Notes under the pieces: generated by a model | The model's database searches: none | What the model saw: only the letters and a program-made list of their open reading frames with translations | What the model was told of the DNA's origin: nothing | Shown here: one piece after another, positions 25,225 to 33,849 of the stretch | Layout of the letters: each line of letters opens with the position of its first letter | Position numbering within the stretch: position 1 is the stretch's first letter | From: Herminiimonas sp. | GTDB lineage: Bacteria; Pseudomonadota; Gammaproteobacteria; Burkholderiales; Burkholderiaceae | DNA length: 64,000 bases | Reading direction: 5' to 3' | NCBI RefSeq assembly: GCF_030655415.1 | Contig: NZ_JAURVN010000019.1 | Span: 62,001-126,000 of the forward strand | Made by a program: the position numbers and the translations under genes

Positions 25225-26742
25225 ATGAAACCAATCTGGATTGTTGACGACGACGAGTCAATCCGCTGGGTGCTTGAAAAAGCACTTGCCCGTGAAAATC
25301 TTGCAACCAAGAGTTTTTCCAACGCACGCGATGCGATGGAAGCACTTAAAACTGGTGCGCCGCAAGTATTGGTATCCGATATACGCATGCCTGGCGAAAC
25401 TGGTCTTGAATTGCTGCAAGCAGTCAAAGCCAAGCATCCAGGTTTGCCGGTCATCATCATCACCGCATTCTCTGATCTGGATTCTGCTGTTGCAGCATTT
25501 CAAGGCGGTGCATTTGAATATCTGGCCAAGCCTTTCGATATCGACAAAGCAGTTGAACTGATACGTCGCGCACTGGAAGAAAGCCTGCGTGAAACCAGCG
25601 TTGAGCAGGCATCGGCAGAAACGCCAGAAATTCTCGGCCAAGCGCCAGCAATGCAGGATGTTTTCCGCGCGATCGGTCGCCTCTCTCAATCGAACGTTAC
25701 GGTCTTGATCACCGGTGAATCCGGCTCAGGTAAAGAACTGGTTGCACGGGCCTTGCATAAACACAGCCCACGCGCATCGCAACCTTTCATCGCATTGAAT
25801 ACTGCGGCGATTCCAAAAGACTTGCTGGAATCAGAACTGTTCGGCCATGAGCGCGGTGCGTTCACCGGCGCACAAGCAACGCGTCGCGGCCGTTTTGAAC
25901 AAGCTGAAAACGGTACGCTGTTCCTTGATGAAATCGGCGACATGCCTTTCGATTTGCAAACACGTTTGTTGCGCGTGCTGTCGGATGGACATTTTTATCG
26001 CGTCGGTGGTCATCAACCCTTGAAAGCCAACGTGCGCGTGATCGCAGCGACACATCAAAATCTGGAACATCGCGTACGCGAAGGTTTGTTCCGCGAGGAT
26101 TTGTATCATCGTCTGAATGTGATTCGCCTTCGCTTGCCTAGCTTGCGCGAACGTCGCGAAGATATTCCTATTCTGACGCGTCATTTCCTGACACAAAGCG
26201 CTAAACAACTCGGCGTTGAGGTCAAGCGTATGTCAGAAGGTGCGATGCAATTTTTGACCGGCCTCGAATTGCCGGGCAATGTGCGTCAACTGGAAAATCT
26301 GTGTAACTGGATTACCGTGATGGCACCTGGGCAAACAGTAGAAGCCAAGGATTTGCCGCTTGAATTGACCGAAGGGCAGGCGTACTCATCGTCCACACTT
26401 CCTTTGCCATCGTCGAACGGTGCAGCTTATGTGACGTCTGAAAGCGATGGCGGTACAGTCAGCAACGTCGTGCCGCAAGCAACTGCAATTCCAACAGGTA
26501 TTCCAGCTGAACACAGCAACTGGATTTCTTTGCTTGAAGTTGAAGCCGCGAGTTTGTTGGCTGCAGGCCAGCCGGAAGTAATGGATGCCTTGGGTCGTCA
26601 GTTTGAATCGACCTTGATCAAGATGGCATTGAAACATACGCATGGCCGCAAGAATGATGCAGCAGTGCGTTTGGGGATAGGTCGCAATACGATCACTCGA
26701 AAAATCCATGAGCTTGGTATTGATGGCGCGAAAGACGATTGA
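25225..26742 (+). CDS. ntrC: nitrogen regulation response regulator NtrC
   Basis: The protein has 505 residues. The receiver domain (1-120) has Asp52 in VSDIRMPGETG as phosphoacceptor. The sigma-54 AAA+ domain (about 135-370) carries GESGSGKE (Walker A), the sigma-54 contact loop GAFTGA, and LFLDEIGDMP (Walker B). The C-terminal Fis-type helix-turn-helix is GRKNDAAVRLGIGRNTITRK. The inter-domain linker (about 395-450) is longer and Ser/Pro/Thr-rich compared with the 469-residue E. coli protein. It should act on the sigma-54 glnA promoter in this window. Confidence 0.97.
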   Translation: MKPIWIVDDDESIRWVLEKALARENLATKSFSNARDAMEALKTGAPQVLVSDIRMPGETGLELLQAVKAKHPGLPVIIITAFSDLDSAVAAFQGGAFEYLAKPFDIDKAVELIRRALEESLRETSVEQASAETPEILGQAPAMQDVFRAIGRLSQSNVTVLITGESGSGKELVARALHKHSPRASQPFIALNTAAIPKDLLESELFGHERGAFTGAQATRRGRFEQAENGTLFLDEIGDMPFDLQTRLLRVLSDGHFYRVGGHQPLKANVRVIAATHQNLEHRVREGLFREDLYHRLNVIRLRLPSLRERREDIPILTRHFLTQSAKQLGVEVKRMSEGAMQFLTGLELPGNVRQLENLCNWITVMAPGQTVEAKDLPLELTEGQAYSSSTLPLPSSNGAAYVTSESDGGTVSNVVPQATAIPTGIPAEHSNWISLLEVEAASLLAAGQPEVMDALGRQFESTLIKMALKHTHGRKNDAAVRLGIGRNTITRKIHELGIDGAKDD

Positions 26743-26784
26743 TGATTTGTTGATCGCTGAGTAAATCAGTATCAGCACGCCAGA

Positions 26785-26830
26785 CAAAAAAAGACCCTGA
26801 TCAGTTTTAACTAATCAGGGTCTTTTTTAT
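26785..26830. terminator. bidirectional terminator between ntrC and cheA
   Basis: AAAAGACCCTGAT (26789-26801) pairs perfectly with ATCAGGGTCTTTT (26814-26826), with A-run and T-run on the two sides. It serves both convergent transcripts. Confidence 0.92.
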
Positions 26831-26880
26831 TGCAAAGTCGAAGCTAGTAATGCTTTGAATTTTAGTTTTAAAACTTGCGT

Positions 26881-28743
26881 TTAAGCAGCCAGTTTTGCAG
26901 TAGAGCGGCAACCTTCTAGTAGGAAGGATAAGCCAACTACCAGCACCAGTTCACCTTCAGCCGAGCGCGCAGTACCAGCGATGCCGGACACAGTAATGGC
27001 GGTCATCGGTTTGATCACCAGATCTGCGGTGCCTTCGACTGCGCCTACCGACAAAATGTAAGGTTGTGGCGCAGCGATAACGATGCCTACACGCTCCGTT
27101 GCCAATTCATAGCCGAGCGAGCCTGCCAGTGAACGCACTGGTAATGGACGTCCTTGATCGCGTAATACGGGCGCACCACCAACGTGCTCGAATTCTTCAG
27201 GCAATTCAACCACGCGTTGAACAACTGCCATCGGCAAGGCCAACGCTGCATCGGAACTACGCACCAGCATGGTCGGCACAATTGATAATTCAATAGGCAA
27301 ACGAATCGAAAAACGTGTACCAACGCCCAATTTGGAATCGATGGTGATCGCGCCGCGATGTTTTTCAACTGCAGTTTTCACAACATCCATACCGACGCCA
27401 CGACCCGATACGCTGTTGGCAACTTCCTTGGTCGAGAAGCCCGGCAAGAAAACCAGTTGCAGCATTTCTTCGATTGATTGCGCAGCGCTATCGTTGATCA
27501 AACCTTTGGAGATCGCTTTGGCGCGCAGTTGTTCGCCATCCATGCCCTTGCCATCGTCGGAAATCTCGATCATGACGCTGCTGGCTTCCTGCCATGCTTT
27601 AAGCAAGATGACGGACTTGGTCGATTTGCCATTCGCAGTGCGAGTCGCATTATCTTCAATGCCATGATCCAGCGAATTGCGCAGCATGTGGACTAATGGA
27701 TCGTACAAACTATCGACGACGACGCGATCGACTTCGGTGTCGGCACCTTCGATTTGCAGATCAACATCCTTGCCCAGATCTTTTGCCAGCTCACGCACCA
27801 GTCGTGGAAATTTCTGGAAGAGTTTGCCGACAGGTTGCATGCGTGTCGACAGCGTAGCGCGTTGCAGTTCTGTGGAATAGCGCGATGCGCGATTCAGCGT
27901 TTCTGCCAGAGCGGCCATCAAGGTCGCGGCTTGTCCTTCAACCGGGAATTGCGCGAGTTTTTCCAGCAGTACGCTCGCCTGATTCGCTGCTTGTACGGAT
28001 TCGCCAGCAACTTCCAGCAAGGCATCCAGCTTTACCGCATCGACGCGTATGCTTTCTTCCTTGACGCTAGCAGCCGCAGCAGGCTTGTTGTCGCCACGTC
28101 TGTCGATACCATCCCAACCACCTTTCGCCGGTGCTGCTGTAGTTGCAGCAGTAGCTGGAGTTGCGACGGGTGCTGCACTAACTGCCGCGCTTGCTGATGT
28201 CGTCGTTGCGGAAACGGGGATCGCAGTACCAGCTGGAACGACGGCTTGATACAGCGCATTCCAGTCCAGACCATCTGCGCCTATCGTCGCGACGGCTTCA
28301 GTACTTGCTGCAACTACCGGCGCTGCTGCAATCGCAGCAGGCGCTGCATCCTTGCCTGCAATCGCACTGTTGAGAATTTCCTCCAGTGCGTTTGGCATGT
28401 CCGGCAGACTACTCGGGTGCGCACCGTTTGAGAGTGCGGTCAATTGATCCGCAACGAAGCCGCTGGCTTGTAATGCAGCTTCAATTGCAATCGGTGTGAC
28501 CGGTACTTCGCCGGTGCGCAGGGCATCGAACAGATTTTCTGTCAGATGGCAGGCGGAGACCATCGCAGGCAGATTCATGAAGCCAGCGCCGCCTTTAATC
28601 GTGTGGAATGAGCGGAAAACGGCGTTCAGTGTATTCAGGTCGCCAGGATTGCGTTCAAGGCTGAGCAAATGCTCTTCTACATTTGTTGCGAGCTCTAGCG
28701 CCTCGACAACGAAATCCTTGAGCATGTCGTCCATGTCATCCAT
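26881..28743 (-). CDS. cheA: chemotaxis histidine kinase CheA without a visible P2 domain
   Basis: The protein has 620 residues. The N-terminal HPt domain has SFHTIKGGAGF with His47 as the phosphorylated residue. Residues of about 110-235 are an Ala/Val/Thr-rich linker where a CheY-binding P2 domain would be expected but is not recognisable. The P3 dimerisation helices are followed by the ATPase (HMLRNSLDHGIED, EISDDGKGMDG, GRGVGMDVVK) and a C-terminal CheW-like domain. The start overlaps the cheZ stop by one base, so translation is coupled. No receptor, CheW, CheY, CheR or CheB gene is adjacent. The P2 absence is by eye only. Confidence 0.92.
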   Translation of the reverse strand: MDDMDDMLKDFVVEALELATNVEEHLLSLERNPGDLNTLNAVFRSFHTIKGGAGFMNLPAMVSACHLTENLFDALRTGEVPVTPIAIEAALQASGFVADQLTALSNGAHPSSLPDMPNALEEILNSAIAGKDAAPAAIAAAPVVAASTEAVATIGADGLDWNALYQAVVPAGTAIPVSATTTSASAAVSAAPVATPATAATTAAPAKGGWDGIDRRGDNKPAAAASVKEESIRVDAVKLDALLEVAGESVQAANQASVLLEKLAQFPVEGQAATLMAALAETLNRASRYSTELQRATLSTRMQPVGKLFQKFPRLVRELAKDLGKDVDLQIEGADTEVDRVVVDSLYDPLVHMLRNSLDHGIEDNATRTANGKSTKSVILLKAWQEASSVMIEISDDGKGMDGEQLRAKAISKGLINDSAAQSIEEMLQLVFLPGFSTKEVANSVSGRGVGMDVVKTAVEKHRGAITIDSKLGVGTRFSIRLPIELSIVPTMLVRSSDAALALPMAVVQRVVELPEEFEHVGGAPVLRDQGRPLPVRSLAGSLGYELATERVGIVIAAPQPYILSVGAVEGTADLVIKPMTAITVSGIAGTARSAEGELVLVVGLSFLLEGCRSTAKLAA

Positions 28744-29546
28744 TAGAACCCCAGATCGGCAAGAAGATCATCGACGTCGTCCTGCACCATTGCGATAGCC
28801 GGTGCTGACGGACCATTCATCAATTCGACAGGTGTATCTGCTGCAGGTTTTGCTTCCGCGCGCGCGGCCTTGATTTCTGGCGGTGCATTGTCGCGCAGTA
28901 GTTGCGCCAGTTCGCCTTCAACCTTGTGCGTGATCGTGACAATTTTCTTGATCAACTGGCCGGTGATGTCCTGGAAGTCTTGCGCCATCATGATTTCCAG
29001 CAGACGGGCTTTTTCGGCCTCGGTCACTTCTATAACTTTGCTGGAGAACTGGCGCGAATCGTTGGCCAGCGTTTTGAATTCTTCAACACTCAGTTTGCCT
29101 TCGAATAATTGGCTCCAGCGTGCATCCATACTCTTGGCGGTTTTGGACAATGCGTCCTGTTCTGGCATGCCGATATCGATCGCATTCAAAACTTTATTTG
29201 CAGCTTGTTCAGTCAAGGTAGCGACGTATTCGAGGCGACCTTGGGCGTCATTAATTTCTGATGCGACATCGGACAGCGAGCGGTCGTAACCGAGTTCGCG
29301 CAAGGAATCATGCAGCAAACGAACGATGCCGCCCAAGCGTTCAAACATCGGCTTGTCGGAAACATCTTCAGTAGATTCAGCAGCAGGTGCAGGCGCTGCA
29401 GTTGTTGCAGAATTCGCAGGAGTCGCGGGTGTAGGCGCTGCTGGTGCTGGAGCTGCAGCAGCCGGCGCGACCGGTGCTACGGTTTCTGTACGTTGTGCGG
29501 AAATTTCTTCAAACAGTGCATCAAAATCATCCAAGTCGCCGCTCAT
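28743..29546 (-). CDS. cheZ: protein phosphatase CheZ
   Basis: The protein has 267 residues. After an acidic N-terminus and an Ala/Pro-rich linker (about 25-60), a long helical region contains the catalytic MAQDFQDITGQLIKKI, with Asp193 and Gln197 matching the catalytic Asp/Gln of CheZ. The C-terminus ends VDDLLADLGF, the amphipathic CheY-binding helix. CheZ dephosphorylates CheY-P to end the motor signal. It is longer than the 214-residue E. coli protein because of the low-complexity linker. It is normally next to cheY; here it is upstream of and coupled to cheA, with no cheY in the window. Confidence 0.93.
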   Translation of the reverse strand: MSGDLDDFDALFEEISAQRTETVAPVAPAAAAPAPAAPTPATPANSATTAAPAPAAESTEDVSDKPMFERLGGIVRLLHDSLRELGYDRSLSDVASEINDAQGRLEYVATLTEQAANKVLNAIDIGMPEQDALSKTAKSMDARWSQLFEGKLSVEEFKTLANDSRQFSSKVIEVTEAEKARLLEIMMAQDFQDITGQLIKKIVTITHKVEGELAQLLRDNAPPEIKAARAEAKPAADTPVELMNGPSAPAIAMVQDDVDDLLADLGF

Positions 29547-30096
29547 CTAGTTCTCTCCGTCTCGTTATTCGTTGGTGCTCTGTACGTCTGGTGCGATTGT
29601 GCATTCCCTGCGGAGCGCGTCAGCAAACCAAGATGTGCATGTGCAGTAATGCAATATTGCGCCGTTCCACTTAAACACGCCATGGATGGCGACAAGAATT
29701 TTATCTATTAACCTGAGGCAATAATACCCAGATTTAGAAGGGGCGCATAGCTATTCAATGGAAGTTGGCGATGCCGCGCAACAATTGCAAATTTTGGTTA
29801 AAAGTGAGTGTTATTCCAAGCGTTTTTGTGGGTTCTGCTTGCCTACGGGAATGAAGTATGAGGCGGCTTTCTAGCGGTGAGCGCATGCCCGTCGTGCTCG
29901 GCGCTGTTTGACGCGATCTGTCCTCGCGCCTACACTGCAGCTACTTTTTATGTGGCCCCGGATTACTGAGGTAACGAGGTGAAATCTGCACTAGTAAAAG
30001 TGCGATTTTCCATTCGTTGGCACGATTATTCTGAATCTCTATTATCAACCGTAGTTTAATTCCAAGGATCGTGACCCTCGCGAGGGCACGCCAAGC
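29547..30096. other. intergenic region between divergent cheZ and cobT
   Basis: This 550-base stretch has no convincing gene on either strand, and no cobalamin riboswitch signature could be found ahead of cobT. It must hold both promoters. The only clear structure is a 12-bp palindrome next to cobT. Confidence 0.55.
30075..30086. repeat. 12-bp palindrome before cobT
   Basis: CCCTCGCGAGGG is a perfect palindrome ending 10 bases before the cobT ATG, flanked by GTG and CAC. It occupies the place where a ribosome binding site is expected, and no other good one is visible. Confidence 0.45.
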
Positions 30097-31140
30097 ATGA
30101 CTTTTTCTTCCATTTCTTTTACCCATGATGCAGCACTGGATAGTGCGCTGGATGTCGCAATCAATAACAAAACCAAGCCGTTGGGCAGTCTAGGCATGCT
30201 GGAGTCGCTCGCCAAACAAATCGGTTTGATTCAGCAAACTACCGATGTCAGCCTTAACGATCCGGCATTGATTGTGTTTGCTGGTGATCATGGCGTCGTT
30301 GCGGAAAATATTTCTGCCTTCCCGCAAAGCGTGACTTGGCAAATGGTGGAAAACTTTCTTGCTGGCGGTGCCGCGATCAATGTGTTTGCGCGCCAAAATA
30401 ATTGCGCACTGCATATCGTCGATGCAGGCGTTAATCATGACTTTGGCGTACGCGATGGTTTGATCGATCACAAAGTCGCGTACGGCACGCGCAATTTTGC
30501 GCAAGAACCGGCGATGACGGCAGAGCAGTGCGCGCAAGCGATGCAGTACGGTGCGGAGTTGGTCGCTGGGCTCAAAGGGAATGTCGTCGGCTTCGGCGAA
30601 ATGGGCATAGGCAATACGACTGCGGCGGCAGCCATCATGCATGCGCTCACAAAAATTCCCGCAGCGGAATGTGTAGGCGCTGGTACAGGTTTGGCGCCTG
30701 ATGGCGTGCAACACAAGCAAAAAGTCGTGGAGGCAGCAGCTGCTTTTCATGCGCCTGTCATATCGGCAGGCGAACCTTTGGATGTACTCGCAACTTTCGG
30801 TGGTTTTGAAATCGCGATGATTGCAGGCGCAATGTTGGCTGCGGCCGAGCGCCGCATGGTGATATTGGTCGACGGCTTTATCATTACCAGTGCCTTATTG
30901 GTCGCAGCGCGCTTGCAGCCAGCTATTCTTGATTACTGCGTATTCGCCCATTGCTCGGATGAGCATGGTCACAGACAAATGCTGGCGTATCTGAAAGGGC
31001 AGCCGGTTCTGCAAATGGGTTTGCGTTTAGGCGAGGGAACGGGCGCAGTATTGGCTTTGCCGTTGTTGCACGCTGCAGTTAATTTCCTGCGTGAAATGGC
31101 GACTTTTGAGTCGGCGGATGTGAGCAAAAAGAGCGTATAA
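30097..31140 (+). CDS. cobT: nicotinate-nucleotide--dimethylbenzimidazole phosphoribosyltransferase
   Basis: The protein has 347 residues, the usual CobT length. Landmarks are NKTKPLGSLGMLE near the N-terminus, VFAGDHGVVAENISAFPQ, GEMGIGNTTAAAAI, GAGTGLAPDG and the C-terminal RLGEGTGAVLALPL with the catalytic Glu. It makes alpha-ribazole phosphate from nicotinate mononucleotide and dimethylbenzimidazole, the lower-ligand step of cobalamin assembly. It opens the cobT-cobS-cobC run; cobS starts two bases after its stop. There is no recognisable ribosome binding site, only a palindrome. Confidence 0.96.
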   Translation: MTFSSISFTHDAALDSALDVAINNKTKPLGSLGMLESLAKQIGLIQQTTDVSLNDPALIVFAGDHGVVAENISAFPQSVTWQMVENFLAGGAAINVFARQNNCALHIVDAGVNHDFGVRDGLIDHKVAYGTRNFAQEPAMTAEQCAQAMQYGAELVAGLKGNVVGFGEMGIGNTTAAAAIMHALTKIPAAECVGAGTGLAPDGVQHKQKVVEAAAAFHAPVISAGEPLDVLATFGGFEIAMIAGAMLAAAERRMVILVDGFIITSALLVAARLQPAILDYCVFAHCSDEHGHRQMLAYLKGQPVLQMGLRLGEGTGAVLALPLLHAAVNFLREMATFESADVSKKSV

Positions 31141-31142
31141 AA

Positions 31143-31970
31143 ATGACGGAACCGGATATTATTCTCAGTACAAGTTGGCGTGCGCGCTACCTGCAACCTT
31201 GCGTACATCAATTACGTTTGTTCTTCATTGCCTTGCAATTTTTTACTCGCATACAGATCCCGCGTTGGGTCGGTTTTGACGAGCGCTGGTTGCAACATGC
31301 ATCACGGTATTTTCCAGCGGTTGGTATCGTCGTCGCACTGGTGAGCGTGCTGGTTTATATCATCGCTTCATTGTTGTGGACGCAATCGATTGCCGTCTTG
31401 CTGTCGACGATAGCTGGCATTTATTTGACAGGCGCCTTTCACGAAGATGGTTTTGCCGATACCTGCGATGGTTTTGGCGGCGGTACGACCAGTGAGCGCG
31501 TGCTTGAGATCATGAAAGATTCGCGCATAGGCGCATACGGTGCAATTGGTATCGGCTTGATGCTGGCGTTGAAATGGATGGCGCTTTCCAGCTTGCCATC
31601 GCCGGCTGTGGTTGCTGCTTTGCTGGTCGCGCATCCGGTGTCACGTTTGGCGGCGATCAGCTTGGTGTGGCGCATGGATTATGCAAAAGCGAACGGCAAG
31701 GCGAAACCAATTGGGCAGAATATGTCTAATAAAGAGTTTTGCATTGCCACTGCGACGACCTTGGTGCCGATAGCAATTCTTTGTTTGACTGGCTTGATGC
31801 CTGTGCTGGCGGTGACTGCCGGCAGTTTGTTTGCTGTACTTGCATCGCTGTGGCTAGCACATATGTTTCAGCGTCGTATCGGCGGCTATACCGGCGATTG
31901 CCTGGGCGCAGTGCAACAAGTTTCAGAAGTCGCTTTCTATCTTGGGGTTCTCGCCACAATTGCCTATTGA
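31143..31970 (+). CDS. cobS: adenosylcobinamide-GDP ribazoletransferase (cobalamin synthase)
   Basis: The protein has 275 residues, an integral membrane enzyme with several hydrophobic helices. The conserved acidic motif GAFHEDGFADTCDGFGGG, with the metal-binding Asp/Glu, is followed by EIMKDSRIGAYGAIGI, both diagnostic of CobS. It joins alpha-ribazole (phosphate) to adenosyl-GDP-cobinamide in the inner membrane, the last assembly step. It lies two bases after cobT and eight bases before cobC. The N-terminal 20 residues before LRLFFIALQFFTRIQIP are atypical, so a start slightly downstream is possible. Confidence 0.95.
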   Translation: MTEPDIILSTSWRARYLQPCVHQLRLFFIALQFFTRIQIPRWVGFDERWLQHASRYFPAVGIVVALVSVLVYIIASLLWTQSIAVLLSTIAGIYLTGAFHEDGFADTCDGFGGGTTSERVLEIMKDSRIGAYGAIGIGLMLALKWMALSSLPSPAVVAALLVAHPVSRLAAISLVWRMDYAKANGKAKPIGQNMSNKEFCIATATTLVPIAILCLTGLMPVLAVTAGSLFAVLASLWLAHMFQRRIGGYTGDCLGAVQQVSEVAFYLGVLATIAY

Positions 31971-31978
31971 GGATCAAT

Positions 31979-32533
31979 ATGCACCTTTATCTCGTTCGTC
32001 ACCCACGGCCCATCGTCGCTGCCAATACTTGCTATGGCAGCACTGATTTAGCTGTGGCAGCGGAGGAGTTGGCGCTAGCCCGAGCATCCTTGCTGCCAGT
32101 CTTGCCCAAGAAGGCGATGCTGTTTTCCAGTCCCCTGCGTCGTTGCACAGAGTTGAGTGTGAGCCTGGCAGAAACGCTGGACTGTCCGACGCCTACTTAC
32201 GACAAACGCTTGGCTGAAATGCATTTCGGTGATTGGGAAATGCAGTCATGGGATGACATTCCGCGTGCGTCCGTCAATGCGTGGAGCAATGACATGGTTG
32301 ATTATCAACCTGGCGGTGGCGAGAGTGTGCTGCAGGTTGCGCAACGTGTACGCGCATTTCGCGATGAATTAACTGAACTGAATATTGAGCACGCGATCGT
32401 GATTTGTCACGCCGGCATTATTCGCTTGCTTGCTGCCTGCGAACACGGTTTGTCGGTTCCTGAGATGGCACTGTATGCAGCACAAAAACCGCACAAGATT
32501 CGCTATGGTGAATTACTGGTAGTGGACTGCTAG
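31979..32533 (+). CDS. cobC: alpha-ribazole phosphatase, histidine phosphatase family
   Basis: The protein has 184 residues from the ATG at 31979, which has GAGGA just upstream; the frame is open far into cobS, but that part is out-of-frame cobS sequence. The histidine phosphatase signature is LVRHPRP (RHG replaced by RHP) with FSSPLRRCTEL and the late VICHAGIIR. It removes the phosphate from alpha-ribazole 5'-phosphate or adenosylcobalamin 5'-phosphate. The position directly after cobT and cobS supports CobC rather than a general phosphoglycerate mutase. Confidence 0.88.
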   Translation: MHLYLVRHPRPIVAANTCYGSTDLAVAAEELALARASLLPVLPKKAMLFSSPLRRCTELSVSLAETLDCPTPTYDKRLAEMHFGDWEMQSWDDIPRASVNAWSNDMVDYQPGGGESVLQVAQRVRAFRDELTELNIEHAIVICHAGIIRLLAACEHGLSVPEMALYAAQKPHKIRYGELLVVDC

Positions 32534-32549
32534 GTTTATTTAACTAAGC

Positions 32550-33338
32550 TTAATTACGCTGCTTGTACTCTTTAGCAGCCAGATGTAAAACCTGAGCCGC
32601 TGCCTGCGCCGAAATAACATCTCTGCCCCACGGTTTGCGTTCACTAGGCAATATACGCAGCCAGCCAAATGTGCGCGCCGCACTCATGACTTCACGCTGA
32701 ACATCTTTTCCATCCTGTTTCAGATAATGCAAAAAATGTTGTGCAATTTTTTGCGCGTCCATGTTCAGGATGTAGGCCGTTGAGTGCAGATACAGAAGCC
32801 AGTCGCGCGCTTGCGCAGAAGCCAGTGGCATGCTCTTGATTGGATCATCTTCAAAATCGATGAAGCTCACAGTACCTTCATGCCAAATCATATTGCGCGC
32901 AAAACATTGACTCGCATTTTGACCCAGGCGATGCAGTTGCAAGATCGCTTGCAAACCGCTTTCCCAGTAGCTCAAAATCTTGTCGGGATATTGTCGCAGC
33001 AACTGATCAATTGACGTCTTACCCAGGAAAGAAATCGCAAACCATTGCGGCGTCACCTGCAGCACTTCCGGCACAGAAACGCCAGCCGCTGCAAGCGAAC
33101 GCAAACGTGCCACTTCAATTGCTTGCGCAGCGCTGCCGCCAGGAGCAGGCACCGCACGCAGCATCGGCTGGCGCAGAACGGTCGCGAGCGTATTCAGTAC
33201 CGGATAACCCCAATGTTTGAGAGGTTCTTCCAAACGCTTGACGATGACAGGACGGCCATCCGCCTGCATCAATGCAGTGCGGTCGGACGTGAGGGCCAGC
33301 TGCGCGTTTATCGTGTTGATTTGTTCGGGAGTAAACAT
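32550..33338 (-). CDS. putative protein kinase-like (PKL fold) protein
   Basis: The protein has 262 residues from the ATG at 33338 (MFTPEQINTINAQLAL); the frame is open 38 codons further upstream through unlikely sequence. Kinase-like features are RPVIVKRLEEP with a candidate ATP-site Lys, the LHRLGQNASQCFARNMIW segment resembling a catalytic loop with Asn, and VSFIDFEDDP resembling a DFG-type metal site. It is close in style to LPS/Kdo kinases and Bud32-like small kinases. The target is unknown. It is convergent with cobC and divergent from the first cobalamin-regulated receptor. Confidence 0.6.
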   Translation of the reverse strand: MFTPEQINTINAQLALTSDRTALMQADGRPVIVKRLEEPLKHWGYPVLNTLATVLRQPMLRAVPAPGGSAAQAIEVARLRSLAAAGVSVPEVLQVTPQWFAISFLGKTSIDQLLRQYPDKILSYWESGLQAILQLHRLGQNASQCFARNMIWHEGTVSFIDFEDDPIKSMPLASAQARDWLLYLHSTAYILNMDAQKIAQHFLHYLKQDGKDVQREVMSAARTFGWLRILPSERKPWGRDVISAQAAAQVLHLAAKEYKQRN

Positions 33339-33471
33339 GTGCTTTGGGTCGGTCGGGCAAGGCTGGATTATAGACCAGCGCTCTATGTGAAGGCTGTCTT
33401 CCGCTACGAAAAATAAACGCGTATAGAGAAGAGATATAAACCAGAAATGCAACGCTAAAAAGTCTACCTTG

Positions 33472-33500
33472 TTGCCCCGTATGGGTGTGCGCCTTACAAT
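33472..33500 (+). promoter_or_regulatory. promoter of the first btuB unit
   Basis: TTGCCC (33472-33477), 17 bases, then TACAAT (33495-33500) form a sigma-70 promoter whose start point would fall at the beginning of the riboswitch. The same pair of hexamers with an 18-base spacer precedes the second riboswitch. Confidence 0.7.
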
Positions 33501-33507
33501 GGCGCAG

Positions 33508-33701
33508 TTTTGGTGCTCGCGGACATGTTCATGCCCGCAGTTAAACGGGAAACACGAAGCCTTCGGGCCAAAGTGTGCTGCCCCCGCAACGGTAAAACAA
33601 GCGTCACGATATTCATGTGACTAATCATTTTTCGATACCACTGTGCTTCGCATGGGAAGGTGAAATGGTTTGCTTGTCAGCCCGGATACCGGCCAGAACA
33701 G
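33508..33701 (+). ncRNA. cobalamin riboswitch 1
   Basis: The element has GGTGCTCGC at its 5' end, AAACGGGAAACACGAAG, the B12-box core GCTGCCCCCGCAACGGTAA, GCGTCACG, CCACTGTG, CATGGGAAGGTGA and the closing GCCCGGATACCGGCCAG. These are the conserved blocks of the AdoCbl-type riboswitch in the right order. It precedes the BtuB-like gene at 33850 and should reduce its expression when cobalamin is abundant. Confidence 0.95.
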
Positions 33702-33798
33702 GTGAAAGCAATGCGAACGGGGAACATCGCAAGTGCATGTCTATATTCTTTGCATGACGTCTGCTTGTTCTGATCATCCTCATCCCATTCTTTCGTTG

Positions 33799-33828
33799 AA
33801 ACTCGACTCGCGGGGAAGCAAGTCGAGT
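33799..33828 (+). promoter_or_regulatory. expression-platform hairpin of riboswitch 1
   Basis: ACTCGACT and AGTCGAGT form a perfect 8-bp stem with a 12-base loop containing CGGGGAAGC, ending about 20 bases before the receptor start. The following bases GCTCCTTATTC are a weak T-run, so it may attenuate transcription or hide the ribosome binding site. Confidence 0.55.
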
Positions 33829-33849
33829 GCTCCTTATTCAAGAAGACTG

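Noticed and set aside
31739..31978. Upstream extension of cobC
   Set aside because: This is cobS sequence read in another frame; the histidine phosphatase starts at 31979 behind GAGGA.
33733..33849. Upstream extension of the first btuB
   Set aside because: It would translate the leader and hairpin of the riboswitch and has no signal peptide at its start.
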